Of a stretch of DNA of 64,000 nucleotides, positions 35,401-43,656 are shown piece by piece. Below the pieces are notes generated by a model. That model saw nothing but the letters and a program-made list of their open reading frames with translations. It ran no database searches and was not told the DNA's origin. How positions within the stretch are numbered: position 1 is the first letter of the stretch; the number at the start of each line of letters is the position of its first letter. A program made the position numbers and the translations under genes. This DNA comes from Bactericera cockerelli. Taxonomy: Eukaryota; Arthropoda; Insecta; Hemiptera; Triozidae. The stretch lies in assembly GCA_024516035.1 (NCBI GenBank), contig CM044965.1, forward strand, positions 26,265,141 to 26,329,140. Reading direction: 5' to 3'.

Positions 35401-38400
35401 AGAAGAGAAGAAGAAAGAGAAGAGAAGAGAAGAGAAGAGAAGAGAAGAGAAGAGAAGAGAAGAGGAAGAGAAGAAGAGAAAGAGAAGAGAAGAGAAGAGA
35501 AGAGAAGAGAAGAGAAGAGAAGAGAAGAGAAGAGAAGAGAAGAGAAGAGAAGAGAAGAGAAGAGAAGAGAAGAGAAGAGAAGAGAAGAAGAAGAGAAGAG
35601 AAGAGAAGAGAAGAGAAGAGAAGAGAAGAGAAGAGAAGAGAAGAGAAGAGAAGAGAAGAGAAGAGAAGAGAAGAGAAGAGAAGAGAAGAGAAGAGAAGAA
35701 AGAAAGAGAAGAGAAGAGAAGAGAAGAGAAGAGAAGAGAAGAGAAGAGAAGAGAAGAGAAGAGAAGAGAAGAGAAGAGAAAGAGAAGAGAAGAGAAGAGA
35801 AGAGAAGAGAAGAGAAGAGAAGAGAAGAGAAGAGAAGAGAAGAGAGGGAAGAGAAGAGAAGAAGAGAGAAGAGAAGAGAAGAGAAGAGAAGAGAAGAGAA
35901 GAGAAGAGAAGAGAAGAGAAGAGAAAGAGAAGAGAAGAGAAGAAGTCAACTATCCGGAGATACTGAAGAATGCTACGTCATCAATGGTAATAATAATAAT
36001 AACTCTTTATTGACAAGAATAATATTGACAAAGGGCGTGTGATTATTGCCTGAGGCAATCTCTACCATCAAATCCATACGGTTACCAGTTATTTGATTTC
36101 GAGAAGTAAAGTGTTCTATCATATATTAAAAAAAGAGAGAGAAAAAAAAAAAAAAAATGTATAAATATAGGTATATACAGGGTGAGCATAAAGTCTCACC
36201 CCACCCCCGTATCTCGAGAATGGCTAAAAATACAAGAAAACGCAAAAACCCTTATTCCTTAATTTTTAGGGGGATTAATTTTCAGCCAAAAAAAAAATTG
36301 CCTACACGGCCCCAGTCAGGCTGGGCATGGACAAATTTTAAGATCTTAAATAGAATGGTATGTCTTGTGGCATATTGTTTTAAAGGTCTCATTGAGAGAA
36401 GTTCATTACAACAAATTTCAGTGAGCTACAACTTACTGTTCTTGAGATACAGGGTCGGACGCCCTGCGTAATATCCATATATTTTGACCTATAACTCGTT
36501 AACCGTAAATTATAGAAAAATGAAATTTTTTGATAATTACTCCTTATGACAAGCACTTTCTAAAAAATTATAACTCGACATACTCTGTTGATATTAGATT
36601 CTGGTCGGTTTCGTCAGCCACCCGGACGAAAAGTCCGAAAACATTTAACGAAAAAACAAATCCAGTTTTAACTTGTTCGAAAGTTCTTGCGATAAGGAGT
36701 TAATATCAACAAATTTTTCTGGAATTTACGGTAAACGAGTTATAGTTCAAAATATATGGATATTACGCAGGACGTCCGATCCTGTATCTCAAGAACGGTA
36801 AGTTGTAGCTCACTGAAATTTGTTGTAATGGAATTCTCTCTATGAGACCTTTAAAACAATATGACACAAGACATAACATTCTATTTAAGATTTTAAAATT
36901 GGTCCATGCCCAGCCTGACTGGGGCCGTGTAGGCATATTTTTTTTGTCTGAAAATTAATCCCCCTAAAAATTAAGGAATACGGGTTTTTGCGTTTTCTTA
37001 TATTTTCAGCCATTCTCGAGATACGGGGGGTGGGGTGAGACTTTATGCTCACCCTGTATAAAAGAGAGGATATAATATATTATATCCGGGTGAAGAAAAA
37101 GAAGAAGAGAAGAAGGAAGAAAAGAAAAGAAGGAGGAAGAAGGAAGAAGAAGAAAAGAAGGAAGAAGTAGGCCAATTACCCGGAGATACTGAAGAACTGC
37201 TACGTCATCAATGGTAAGTCAACTATCCAGAGATACTGAAGAACTGCTACGTCATCAATGGTAAGTCAACTATCGGGAGATACTGAAGAACTGCTACGTC
37301 ATCAATGGTAAGCCAACTATCCGGAGATACTGAAGAACTGCTACGTCATCAATGGTAAGCCAACTATCCGGAGATACTGAAGAACTGCTACGTCATCAAT
37401 GGTAAGTCAACTACCCGGAGATACTCAAGAACTGCTACGTCATCAATGATAAGTCAACTCTCCCGAGATACTGAAGAACTGTTACGTCATCAATGGTAAG
37501 CCAACTATCCGGAGATACTGAAGAACTGCCACGTCATCAATGGTAAGTCAACTACCCGGAGATACTGAAGAACTGCTACGTCATCAATGGTAAGTCAACT
37601 ACCCGGAGATACTGAAGAACTGCTACGTCATCAATGGTAAGTCAACTACCCGGAGATACTGAAGAACTGCTACGTCATCAATGGTAAGCCAACTACTCTC
37701 GCCAGCGAGACACTGGTCTTCTCCCTGTTCAAGTGGTTAAGAACTCGCTTGTCATGCGGAAGGTCCCGGGTTCGATCCCCGTGCTGACAAAAATTTGTAT
37801 TCTTAATTTGGTAACAATTGTTTGTAAGGGATACCTTCCGGTGCGCTCGTGTTGACCCAGCACCTAATTGGGAAGTATTGAGTCACTTCTCGCCCATCAG
37901 AGGGGAGGCATACTACGGGATGGGTAGTCTACAACACAGACATCAAGCGTCTACAGTAGCTCCTGTTTCAAGCGTCTACAGTAGCAAAAAAAAAAAAAAA
38001 AAAAAAAAAACCTCTCCCACCCAGACAAGACAAGGCCCTAAAATTAGGGAGTCAGCTGAAGGATTTTTGATGGGTTTCAAAATCTTGGCGTATATGTATG
38101 TGTGTTAATACCCATACATGACATTAACACACACACACATATACTCCAGGTTTTCCCATCGGTGGGACAAATAGTTTGGGCGAAATGGATCGGATGTCCA
38201 TTGAGCGTCCGACAGTGTCCCACGGGTACACACACTGTAAATAGAGAGTCGGTAGCGCAGGTATGTGTTAAAGGGAAAGGTCTTGTTATCCTGAAGATAA
38301 TTATTGACACAAAGAGACATTGAAAAAACAGGGGACCCAAGATCGAAGAACCACCTAACAGAGAGGATCAGTTTGAAAATCCAGAGGGGCAATACTGCCA

Positions 38401-41400
38401 GTGTGTTGTCAGCATTGCCTTCAGAAGAATTACAGTCACTGTTTTATTTTTATTTATATAAAAAAAAAAACACTGAAATACACGATTCACGTAAGGTATT
38501 TATTCAGGTAGAGTATTTCAGTCAAACTTGAACCAAACTGGTTTCAATATCATCGTGAGGTCAATGTTAAGGCCGAACTGGGTTATGTTCAGTGAACATG
38601 AAAAGATGTAAACATTGAACTTAGTACTTGTTTAATACTTGAAAAAAAAAATAACATTGAACTTGCTATTACCTATTTAGTACAAAAAAACATTAAATTC
38701 TATTTGTTCATTTCGTACAAAAAATAAACATTGATTTTTACGAGTTATTTATTTCCTATACGTTCTTGTTGATCAGCTTTGTGGTTCACTGGTTAGAACA
38801 ACTGGAACATAAATAAAACTTAAGGTGGTGTGATTTGAATTGATCATTGAAGAGGTCCACAAATATCGAAAAATATAGAAAATTTAAATACTTCGTGTTC
38901 CAAGTCTCAATTGTACCTACCTATTAACCTATGTATGCTAGGAAATAATAATAAAAATAAATGCAACAACTTACCTACATATATTACTTCCTTAGAATTT
39001 CTAATAGCTTAGTGGTCTGTCCCGGTAGATTAGTGGTATTGGTAAAGGCGGCACTCTGTGAATTCAGAGGTTATAGAGGTCGCGAGTTCGAAACCCAGCC
39101 GGGACATGACAAGTTATCCTCCCATTTGGGATTTTTACCACATAATAATACGTCTATGGTTTACTGCTGGAATAATGGGACTTAATAGTACTGATAAGAC
39201 GATATTATTATTATAATATTAAAAATCGGAAGTATTGTGTTCGTTGTTGTAAAGAATAATATTTTTGTGCTCCGATTTCAATTTTTTTTGACCGTTTCAT
39301 AACCTCCTGAGCAACTTTTCTCTCCCTCTCGTGTTTCAGCGCCCAAAGTGTTCACCCTGGCGTGGCGAGTGGTCAAGAAATTTCTGCATGAGTACACCAT
39401 CAGCAAGATCCACCTGTACCGATCTGACCCCTCCAAATGGAAACCTGTCCTTCTGGAGGTGATGGCGGAGGAGATGTGGCCTGCTAGCATGGGAGGTGCC
39501 GGCAGAGACCCCGACGGGAACCCTAGGTGTCTCACCAAGGTAATGATGGTGGAGGTGTTGTGTGGAGGTGTTGTGTGGAGGTGATGATGGTGGAGGTGAT
39601 GATAGTGGAGGTGATGAGAGTGTAAGCCTGTCCTTCTGGAGGTGATGGATGTGGAGATGTGGCCTGCTAGCATGGGAGGTGCCGGCAGAGATCCGGACGG
39701 GAACCCTAGGTGTCTCACCAAGATAATGATGGTGGAGGTGTTGTGTGGAGGTGATGATAGTGTAAGTCGGTCCTGCTGGAGGTGATGGATGTGGAGATGT
39801 GGCCTGCTAGCATGGGAGGTGCCGGCAGAGACCTGGACGGGAACCCTAGGTGTCTTACCAAGGTAATGATGCTGGAGGTGTTGTGTGGAGGTGATGTGTG
39901 GAGGTGATGTTAATGGAGGTTATTTGTGAAAAAATTTCGTGTTTGATGTTTTCGACTGCATAAAGTCAAGAACTCACTCGCTCTTGAGCGACCAATTTCG
40001 GTATTCAAATTTCACCTTTACTTACTTACTTTCCGTGTCCATGATGGTTGTGTCATGGTGGTGGAAGAATTGATGGGGTATAACCCCTGTGGACGCCCAG
40101 AAGCAATTTTCTGGGCTCCTTCCGTGTCCAGGTTTATTGTGTTGTTTTTATGTAAATAAATTGCACTGGTAAAAACATTTTTTTTTTTATAAACATTTGG
40201 ATCAAGCTTTATTTACATCTTTCATATACAATGAACATGGTAACAAGTTAGAAATAAATATAAACACAGCCTGATCAAGGGTGATGATAATGCCTTTGGC
40301 ATTCTCTTAAAATTTGGGACAATTAGGAGCATTCAGTTTTGTTGTTGTCTTCTTTAAAAACTGGCTAGTTATCTTTTATTTCACCCTTATTATGTGTGTC
40401 CCCCCAGATTCCCCAGATCGGCAAGGTCCCCAAGTCCATGTACCTGAAGAAGCCCATAGACAAGGCCCTGGAGGAGAACTACACCCAGGCGGTGGTCAAG
40501 AAGGGGGACAAACTCAGCCTGGACTTCAACGCCCCTGAGGAGGGGTACTTTCTTAAGTGAGTGATGAGTGAGGTGTATTTCCTTAAGTGAGTGAGGGGTA
40601 CTTCCTTAAGTGAGTGATGAGTGAGGTGTATTTCCTTAAGTGAGTGAGGGGTACTTCCTTAAGTGAGTGATGAGTGAGGGTACTTCCTTAAGTGAGTGAT
40701 GAGTGAGGGGTACCTCCTTAAGTGAGTGATGAGTGAGGGGTATTTCCTTAAGTGAGTGATGAGTGAGGGGTATTTCCTTAAGTGAGTGATGAGTGAGGGG
40801 TAGTTCCTTAAGTGAGTGATGAGTGAGGGGTACTTTCTTAAGTGAGTGATGAGTGAGGGGTATTTCCTTAAGTGAGTGATGAGTGAGGGTACCTCCTTAA
40901 GTGAGTGATGAGTGAGGGGTATTTCCTTAAGTGAGTGATGAGTGAGGGGTATTTCCTTAAGTGAGTGATGAGTGAGGGGTAGTTCCTTAAGTGAGTGATG
41001 AGTGAGGGGTATTTCCTTAAGTGAGTGATGAGTGAGGGGTATTTCCTTAAGTGAGTGATGAGTGAGGGGTACTTTCTTAAGTGAGTGATGAGTGAGGGGT
41101 ACTTTCTTAAGTGAGTGATGAGTGAGGGGTATTTCCTTAAGTGAGTGATGAGTGAGGGGTATTTCCTTAAGTGAGTGATGAGTGAGGGGTACTTTCTTAA
41201 GTGAGTGATGAGTATTTCCTTAAGTGAGTGATGAGTGAGGAGTAGTTCCTCAAGTGAGTGATGAGTGAGGGGTACTTCCTCAAGTGAGTGATGAGTGAGG
41301 GGTACTTCCTTAAGTGAGTGATGAGTGAGGGGTATTTCCTTAAGTAAGTGTTGAGTGAGGGGTACTTCCTTAAGTGAGTGATGAGTGAGGGGTATTTCCT

Positions 41401-43656
41401 TAAGTAAGTGTTGAGTGAGGGGTACTTCCTTAAGTGAGTGTTGAGTGAGGGGTACTTCCTTAAGTGAGTGATGAGTGAGGGGTATTTCCTTAAGTAAGTG
41501 TTGAGTGAGGGGTACTTCCTCAAGTGAGTGATGAGTGAGGGGTACTTCCTTAAGTGAGTGATGAGTGAGGGGTATTTCCTTAAGTGGGTGATGAGTGAGG
41601 GGTAATTCCTCAAGTGAGTGTTGAGTGAGGGGTAGTTCCTTAAGTAAGTGTTGAGTGAGGGGTACTTCCTCAAGTGAGTGATGAGTGAGGGGTACTTTCC
41701 TAAGTGAGTGATGAGTGAGGGGTACTTCCTTAAGTGAGTGATGAGTGAGGGGTACTTCCTTAAGTGAGTGATGAGTGAGGGGTACTTCCTAAGTGAGTGA
41801 TGAGTGAGGAGTACTTCCTTAAGTGAGTGTTGAGTGAGGAGTAATTCCTCAAGTGAGTGTTGAGTGAGGAGTAATTCCTTAAGTGAGTGATGAGTGAGGG
41901 ATACTTTCTCAAGTGAGTGTTGAGTGTGGGTACTTCCTTAAGTGAGTGATGAGTGAGGGGTACTTCCTTAAGTGATTGTTGAGTGAGGGTTTTTTTATAA
42001 TTGAATTTAATACTTTTATTTATCTGTAATATAGTGATAGGTATTATAAACAATACATTTCCTATAAGCTAAGTCTAAAATCTGACGAGATGCTTATAGT
42101 TTTGCTACAAAAATCTTACAAAAAAAGTTCAAAATGATCATATTTGTGTTAATCACTTTTGTGATATCACAACTATTGAAACTCGTTTTATCTACGCTGA
42201 AACCAGGACTTGGACCATTAACCTCTAGATTAAAAGTCCGCCGCCTTATTGATGTATCCCTACGCTACCTGGATTACAAGACTAGTACCTTAACCCACAT
42301 ACTTGACTGACAATGCACCTTTTCCCTCTCGCCAGGTGGTGTTTCCAGTCAGAGGGTCACGACATCAAGTTCGGCATAGCCTGCAAGGATCTGGATGGGA
42401 ACTGTCACCAGGTCATTCCGGTACACCGGGTGGCGTCCCATCAGAGCCAAGAGGTGGGCGTTCTGGAGTGCCCCGCCCCCGCTACTTGTGAGTATAAGTC
42501 CCGCCTACTTGTGAGTATAAGTCCCGCCTACTTGTGAGTATAAGTCCCGCCTACTTGTGAGTATAAGTCCCGCCTACTTTTGAGTATAAGTGCCACCTAC
42601 TTGTGAGTATAAGTCCCGCCTACTTGTGAGTATAAGTCCCGCCTACTTGTGAGTATGAGTCCCGCCTACTTGTGAGTATAAGTCCCGCCTACTTGTGAGT
42701 ATAAGTCCCGCCTACTTGTGAGTATAAGTCCCACCTACTTGTGAGTATAAGTCCCGCCTACTCTTGTGAGTATAAGTCCCGCCTACTTGTGAGTATAAGC
42801 CCCGCCTACTTGTGAGTATAAGCCCCGCCTACTTGTGAGTATAAGTCCCGCCTACTCTTGTGAGTATAAGTCCCGCCTACTTGTGAGTATAAGTCCCGCC
42901 TACTTGTGAGTATAAGTCCCGCCTATTTGTGAGTATAAGTCCCGCCTACTTGTGAGTATAATTAACACAGTGAGGGAGCGAAGCGACCTCACTAAGTGCG
43001 GTTCTCGTAGGATCACCGAAGTTAAGCAACGTCCAGCGACGTGAAGACTTCGTGATGCTGGCATTCCGGCCCAACCCAGGCTGGGTGAGGTCAATGTGGG
43101 TAGCAGGTTTGTAAGTTTCCTGCGAATGGAGAGTAAAACCCCCGTCGTGTATGACCATGCAGTTGAAAAACGACGTTAAACTCTAATAAAACAAATTATT
43201 ATTAATAACAAGTCACTGTGGCAGAGCGAGTTAGCGCGCAAGGCGTTGCACACATGGTGACCTGGGTTCGATTCCCAGCGGGGGAGGATTTTTTCTGCTC
43301 TGTACTTGGATGTTCGGGGTCCACTCATACCTCGTGAGGAAAATTGAGTAGCTGCTTTAATGTGAAGCAGCGACCAGTGGCAGAATCTTAGGCAAAAAAA
43401 TAATACAAGATATTGTAAATTAAAGTGGTAAAGTCCTATGATTCTGCGCTACCCACTAAAATTGTGACATAATAACACAAAGAAAAAGCATTATTATAAA
43501 ACAAATTATTATTATATTCTTCTCGTTGCAGACACGTTCACATTCGACAACTCCTACAGTATCCTCAGGAATAAACATCTCCACTACAACATCTCCATAC
43601 GACCACCTCTCTCGTCCAATATGACCACCAAGGAAATCGAGGAGGCAATCCAATAA
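23414..43656 (+). CDS. SEC14-like CRAL-TRIO/GOLD-domain protein, 8 exons seen, 5' end missing
   Basis: Joined exons 23414-23486, 26152-26195, 27411-27624, 35034-35228, 39340-39539, 40408-40556, 42336-42487 and 43532-43656 give 383 residues plus a TAA, with consistent phases and GT-AG introns throughout. Seen: an N-terminal helix segment with DHFLLRWLSARKFD and AEKMLRD (CRAL-TRIO N region); a lipid-binding domain with FDMTDFSMKQYAWRPAAE, YEANYPEILKNCYVINAPK and RDPDGNPRC; and a C-terminal GOLD beta-sandwich with WCFQSEGHDIKFGIA and FDNSYSILRNK. From knowledge of the family (vertebrate SEC14L2, Drosophila CG13893) such proteins bind and transfer hydrophobic ligands in the cytosol and at membranes; the ligand here is unknown. 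Family members are about 400 residues, so a short first exon carrying the start Met is missing upstream, in or before the window. The gene lies 2.4 kb upstream of SBDS on the same strand. Orthology to CG13893 rests on recalled similarity. Confidence 0.93.
23503..24265 (-). repeat. Three repeats in intron a: SINE B, repeat K, SINE A
   Basis: 23503-23715 is a full reverse SINE B. 23826-24095 is repeat K, whose inverted copy lies at 27930-28170 (shared AAACCCTTA, CAGCTGTAGCCAAGCT). 24100-24265 is a reverse SINE A. The K pair could let introns a and c base-pair in pre-mRNA. Confidence 0.7.
24598..24775. repeat. 24-bp minisatellite, about 7 copies, in intron a
   Basis: The unit contains GGCATGCATCCTTGTCGAAC and is close to perfect. 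Because 24 is divisible by 3 and the unit lacks stops, several frames stay open on both strands; none looks like a gene. Confidence 0.9.
25625..26060. repeat. Dispersed repeat I and a local triplication
   Basis: 25640-25790 (TCCGTGTCCATGATGGTTGT, GTGGACGCCCAGAAG) recurs at 40030-40170. At 25830-26070 a block starting ATATCGGAAGTATAG and containing TTAATATTGTTC is repeated three times at about 90-110 bp spacing. Confidence 0.65.
26152..26195 (+). CDS. SEC14-like exon b (44 nt)
   Basis: A very short exon between a TTGTAG acceptor and a GTAAGT donor. Joined to exon a it reads ARKFDPIAAEKMLRD, the conserved helix that precedes the lipid-binding domain. It is too short to find by ORF length; it was found from phase and family similarity. 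Confidence 0.88.
26248..26408. repeat. Truncated SINE B and a perfect 41-nt palindrome
   Basis: 26248-26347 is a reverse SINE B lacking its head end. 26368-26408 reads GTCCGTCACATGGGAACATA, one T, then the exact reverse complement. Confidence 0.8.
27411..27624 (+). CDS. SEC14-like exon c (start of lipid-binding domain)
   Basis: The exon follows a C-rich tract ending CACCAG. It starts SLKWRQEWDIDALQDWEPP and runs to RLVAQTLE plus one base. It is strikingly G+C-rich (many GCG/GGC/CTG codons) inside A+T-rich intron sequence. The donor GTATTA is the first unit of a (TTTA)n microsatellite, so the simple repeat begins exactly at the splice site. Confidence 0.93.
27625..27795. repeat. (TTTA)n microsatellite starting at the exon c donor
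   Basis: The GTATTA donor merges directly into about 165 bp of TTTA repeats with a few TA and TG interruptions. The frames open through this region are repeat artefacts downstream of the true donor. Confidence 0.92.
27930..28607. repeat. Repeat K, LINE tail and SINE C in intron c
   Basis: 27930-28170 is repeat K on the plus strand. 28190-28330 is a reverse LINE-type tail (CCTAACTAAAGGGCGGGGTT). 28530-28607 is a reverse SINE C head. Confidence 0.6.
28925..30545 (+). repeat. SINE family F split by a 1.3-kb insertion
   Basis: The head lies at 28925-29005 (CACTCGCTTGCCATGCGGAA) and the rest at 30335-30545 (TTACAGTTGTTTGTAAGGGA onward). The intervening sequence contains a 47-bp direct repeat at 29640-29730 (CTACTTGTTTGTGGCTTTAC) but nothing else I recognise. 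Confidence 0.6.
30721..30915 (-). repeat. SINE family E
   Basis: TTTTACCCTCCATTCGCTGG first; CAACCATTACGCCACAGAGG and the head end last. Confidence 0.8.
31097..31500. repeat. (CAGA)n microsatellite, repeat N (-), SINE D tail (+)
   Basis: 31097-31195 is an impure CAGA tract. 31200-31345 is reverse repeat N. 31405-31495 is a plus-strand D tail (GTTTCCTGCGAATACAGGGT, AAAACCCCCGTCGTGATA). Confidence 0.65.
31800..32180 (+). repeat. SINE family B split by an insertion
   Basis: 31808-31900 is head plus partial body. 32050-32180 is the remaining body and tail with (ATT)n. The insertion between them shares GCAATAAAAAGTACAG with 49918. Confidence 0.65.
32433..32627 (+). repeat. SINE family A, full length
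   Basis: GTCCCGGTAGCTCAGTGGTA head, GGGTTCGAAACCCGGCAGGG, tail AAATAAGGCGATATT(ATT)n. Confidence 0.85.
32690..32915 (+). repeat. SINE family D (5S-derived)
   Basis: GCACCGGTTCTCGTAGGATC and ACCGCAGTTAAGCAACG, then CTCAGGCTGGGTGAGGTTAA, GTTTCCTGCGAATAGAGGGT and GACGTTAAACCC. Confidence 0.8.
33295..33705 (-). repeat. SINE family G and a LINE 3' tail
   Basis: 33305-33483 is a reverse SINE G (CCACTGGTCGCTGCTT, CACGAGGTATAG, AACTGACTCTGCCACGGTGA). 33530-33705 is a reverse LINE-type tail (AGTAGAACATA, CCTAACTAAAGGGCGGGGTT). Confidence 0.7.
33712..35033. repeat. 21-bp pyrimidine minisatellite ahead of the exon d acceptor
   Basis: About 50 or more imperfect copies of TCCTCCTGTTTCACTGTTTTA, interrupted by a LINE tail at 34720-34855 and continuing to the exon. 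Two large segments (about 34040-34240 and 34300-34500) are near-identical, showing block duplication. The unit is itself a polypyrimidine tract. A decoy acceptor with 21 matching exon bases lies at 34951-34974. Confidence 0.92.
35034..35228 (+). CDS. SEC14-like exon d (core of lipid-binding domain)
   Basis: 195 nt, phase 1 to phase 1. It starts GFIEEARRQGEVHGPAATK and includes LVAIFDMTDFSMKQYAWRP and ANYPEILKNCYVIN, the most conserved CRAL-TRIO strand/helix pair. The acceptor TTTCCCAG sits in a 21-bp pyrimidine-rich minisatellite and has a duplicate 80 bp upstream (34951-34953). The donor AATG|GTAAG is copied many times downstream. Confidence 0.94.
35229..35945. repeat. (AGAGA)n array starting at the exon d donor
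   Basis: GTAAGATAAGTAAGATAAGA leads into about 700 bp of AGAGA/AGAAG repeats. A purine-only strand of this length can form triplex or R-loop structures (inference). Long glutamate/arginine or serine/leucine frames here are artefacts. Confidence 0.93.
35946..36080. repeat. Exon d tail copy followed by a LINE tail
   Basis: 35947-35986 repeats the last 40 or so bases of exon d, with one base missing, followed by GTAATAATAA. 35995-36080 (AACTCTTTATTGACAAG, TTGCCTGAGGCAATCTCTAC) is a reverse LINE-type tail. Confidence 0.75.
36175..37060. mobile_element. Foldback MITE, copy 2 (about 885 bp)
   Basis: Same element as 15309-16199, with the same ends (TATACAGGGTGAGC and GCTCACCCTGTATA), arms and CCGGACGAAAAGTCCG spacer. 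It differs at scattered bases. It lies inside intron d, between the exon d tail copies. Confidence 0.87.
37080..37690. repeat. 47-bp array of exon d tail plus splice donor, about 11 copies
   Basis: After a GAAGAA tract, about 11 head-to-tail copies of 47 bp each repeat the codons for NYPEILKNCYVIN followed by GTAAGTC or GTAAGCC. Period checked at 37214 and 37261. One copy has ATGATAAG in place of ATGGTAAG (about 37450). The founder is the exon d end at 35186-35228, now about 2 kb away. Confidence 0.92.
37725..38012 (+). repeat. SINE family F with poly-A
   Basis: Head AACTCGCTTGTCATGCGGAA, body ATACCTTCCGGTGCGCTCGT; a short internal duplication (AAGCGTCTACAGTAGC) precedes an A-run of about 25. 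Confidence 0.8.
38300..38460 (+). pseudogene. Coding-like C-terminal fragment, copy 1 (unidentified)
   Basis: One frame reads TGDPRSKNHLTERISLKIQR then GNTASVLSALPSEELQSLFYF. The reverse strand at 62958-63100 encodes TGDPRSKSYLTEKISLAIQR then GNSASVLSALPSEEMNALFYL and stops. Substitutions between the two are partly conservative, which suggests descent from a real protein C-terminus. I do not recognise the family; it could be a transposon protein or captured exons. Confidence 0.5.
39018..39318 (+). repeat. SINE family A then repeat N upstream of exon e
   Basis: 39018-39215 is a SINE A with an altered D-arm (TAGATTAGTGGTATTGGTAA). 39216-39318 is repeat N, ending 21 bp before exon e and supplying its pyrimidine-rich acceptor context. 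Confidence 0.7.
39340..39539 (+). CDS. SEC14-like exon e (end of CRAL-TRIO domain)
   Basis: 200 nt from a TTTCAG acceptor to AAG|GTAATG. Starts APKVFTLAWRVVKKFLHEY and ends GGAGRDPDGNPRCLTK. The APK.F and DPDGNP..C motifs are family hallmarks. Two degenerate copies of its last 95 or so bases lie within the next 330 bp. Confidence 0.94.
39545..39900. repeat. Two extra copies of the exon e tail and donor
   Basis: After a GGTGGAGGTGATGAT repeat, 39627-39725 and 39766-39865 reproduce about 95 bases of exon e (ending CCCTAGGTGTCTCACCAAG). Copy 2 has AAGATAATG (donor GT changed to AT); copy 3 keeps AAGGTAATG. Spacing is 183 and 140 bp. Confidence 0.9.
40020..40315. repeat. Repeat I and LINE tail J in intron e
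   Basis: 40030-40170 matches 25640-25790. 40180-40315 (AACATTTGGATCAAGCTTTA, CAAGGGTGATGATAATG) matches 34720-34855 almost exactly. Confidence 0.7.
40408..40556 (+). CDS. SEC14-like exon f (linker to GOLD domain)
   Basis: 149 nt after a CCCCCAG acceptor. It encodes IPQIGKVPKSMYLKKPIDK and ends EEGYFLK, split as AA|G. The last 14-17 exon bases plus the GTGAGT donor form the unit of the huge array that follows. Confidence 0.92.
40542..41990. repeat. 30-bp array of exon f end plus splice donor, about 48 copies
   Basis: The unit GGGGTA.TTCCTTAA|GTGAGT then GATGAGTGA is the last 14-17 bases of exon f plus its donor. Sub-variants (TATTTCC, TACTTCC, TAGTTCC, TACTTTC; GAGTGAT or GAGTGTT) cluster regionally. 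Any donor other than the first puts AAG TGA, an immediate stop, into the mRNA. Because 30 is divisible by 3, long minus-strand frames appear; these are artefacts. Confidence 0.95.
42132..42317 (-). repeat. SINE C and SINE B head fragment in intron f
   Basis: 42137-42252 is a diverged reverse SINE C. 42256-42317 is the head end of a reverse SINE B (CCTACGCTACCTGGATTACA). It lies 20 bp from the exon g acceptor. Confidence 0.65.
42336..42487 (+). CDS. SEC14-like exon g (GOLD domain)
   Basis: 152 nt after CTCGCCAG. Encodes WCFQSEGHDIKFGIACKD and ends LECPAPATY, split T|AC. W.F...G.DI.FGI is the first GOLD strand in SEC14-like proteins. The donor T|GTGAGT is reiterated about 21 times in the next 475 bp. 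Confidence 0.92.
42471..42962. repeat. 23-bp array of exon g end plus splice donor, about 21 copies
   Basis: Unit CCCGCCTACTT|GTGAGTATAAGT, derived from exon g's CCCGCTACTT and its donor. Period 23 checked at 42483 and 42506. Two copies carry an extra CT (CTCTTGTGAG). Confidence 0.94.
42985..43475 (+). repeat. SINE D and SINE G in intron g
   Basis: 42995-43190 is a 5S-headed D (GGTTCTCGTAGGATCACCGA). 43210-43475 is a G copy (CACTGTGGCAGAGCGAGTTA, GGTTCGATTCCCAGCGG). Confidence 0.78.
43532..43656 (+). CDS. SEC14-like exon h (terminal, GOLD domain)
   Basis: 125 nt after CGTTGCAG. Encodes TFTFDNSYSILRNKHLHYN and ends EIEEAIQ, then TAA at 43654-43656. FDN.YS.LR.K..HY closes the GOLD fold. No poly(A) site was assigned; a dispersed repeat begins about 15 bp after the stop. 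Confidence 0.92.

Noticed and set aside
33680..36013. Very long open frames (up to 362 codons) over the pyrimidine minisatellite, exon d and the AGAGA array
   Set aside because: They are repeat-driven. Only 35034-35228 matches a protein family, in phase with flanking exons; the rest is intron sequence.
36157..36471. 104-codon frame resembling one at 15250-15483
   Set aside because: Both lie in arms of the foldback MITE; shared because the element is shared, and broken in each copy.
37890..38400. Several 70-95-codon frames on both strands near 38100-38390
   Set aside because: Mostly SINE F sequence and a (CA)n hairpin; only the fragment from 38300 has a homologous partner.
41197..42053. Minus-strand frames of repeated LRKYPSLITH-type peptides
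   Set aside because: Mirror image of the 30-bp donor array, whose length is a multiple of 3; no start context or homology.
40542..42962. CRISPR-like regular repeats
   Set aside because: No unique spacers, units are direct tandem, and the setting is eukaryotic introns.
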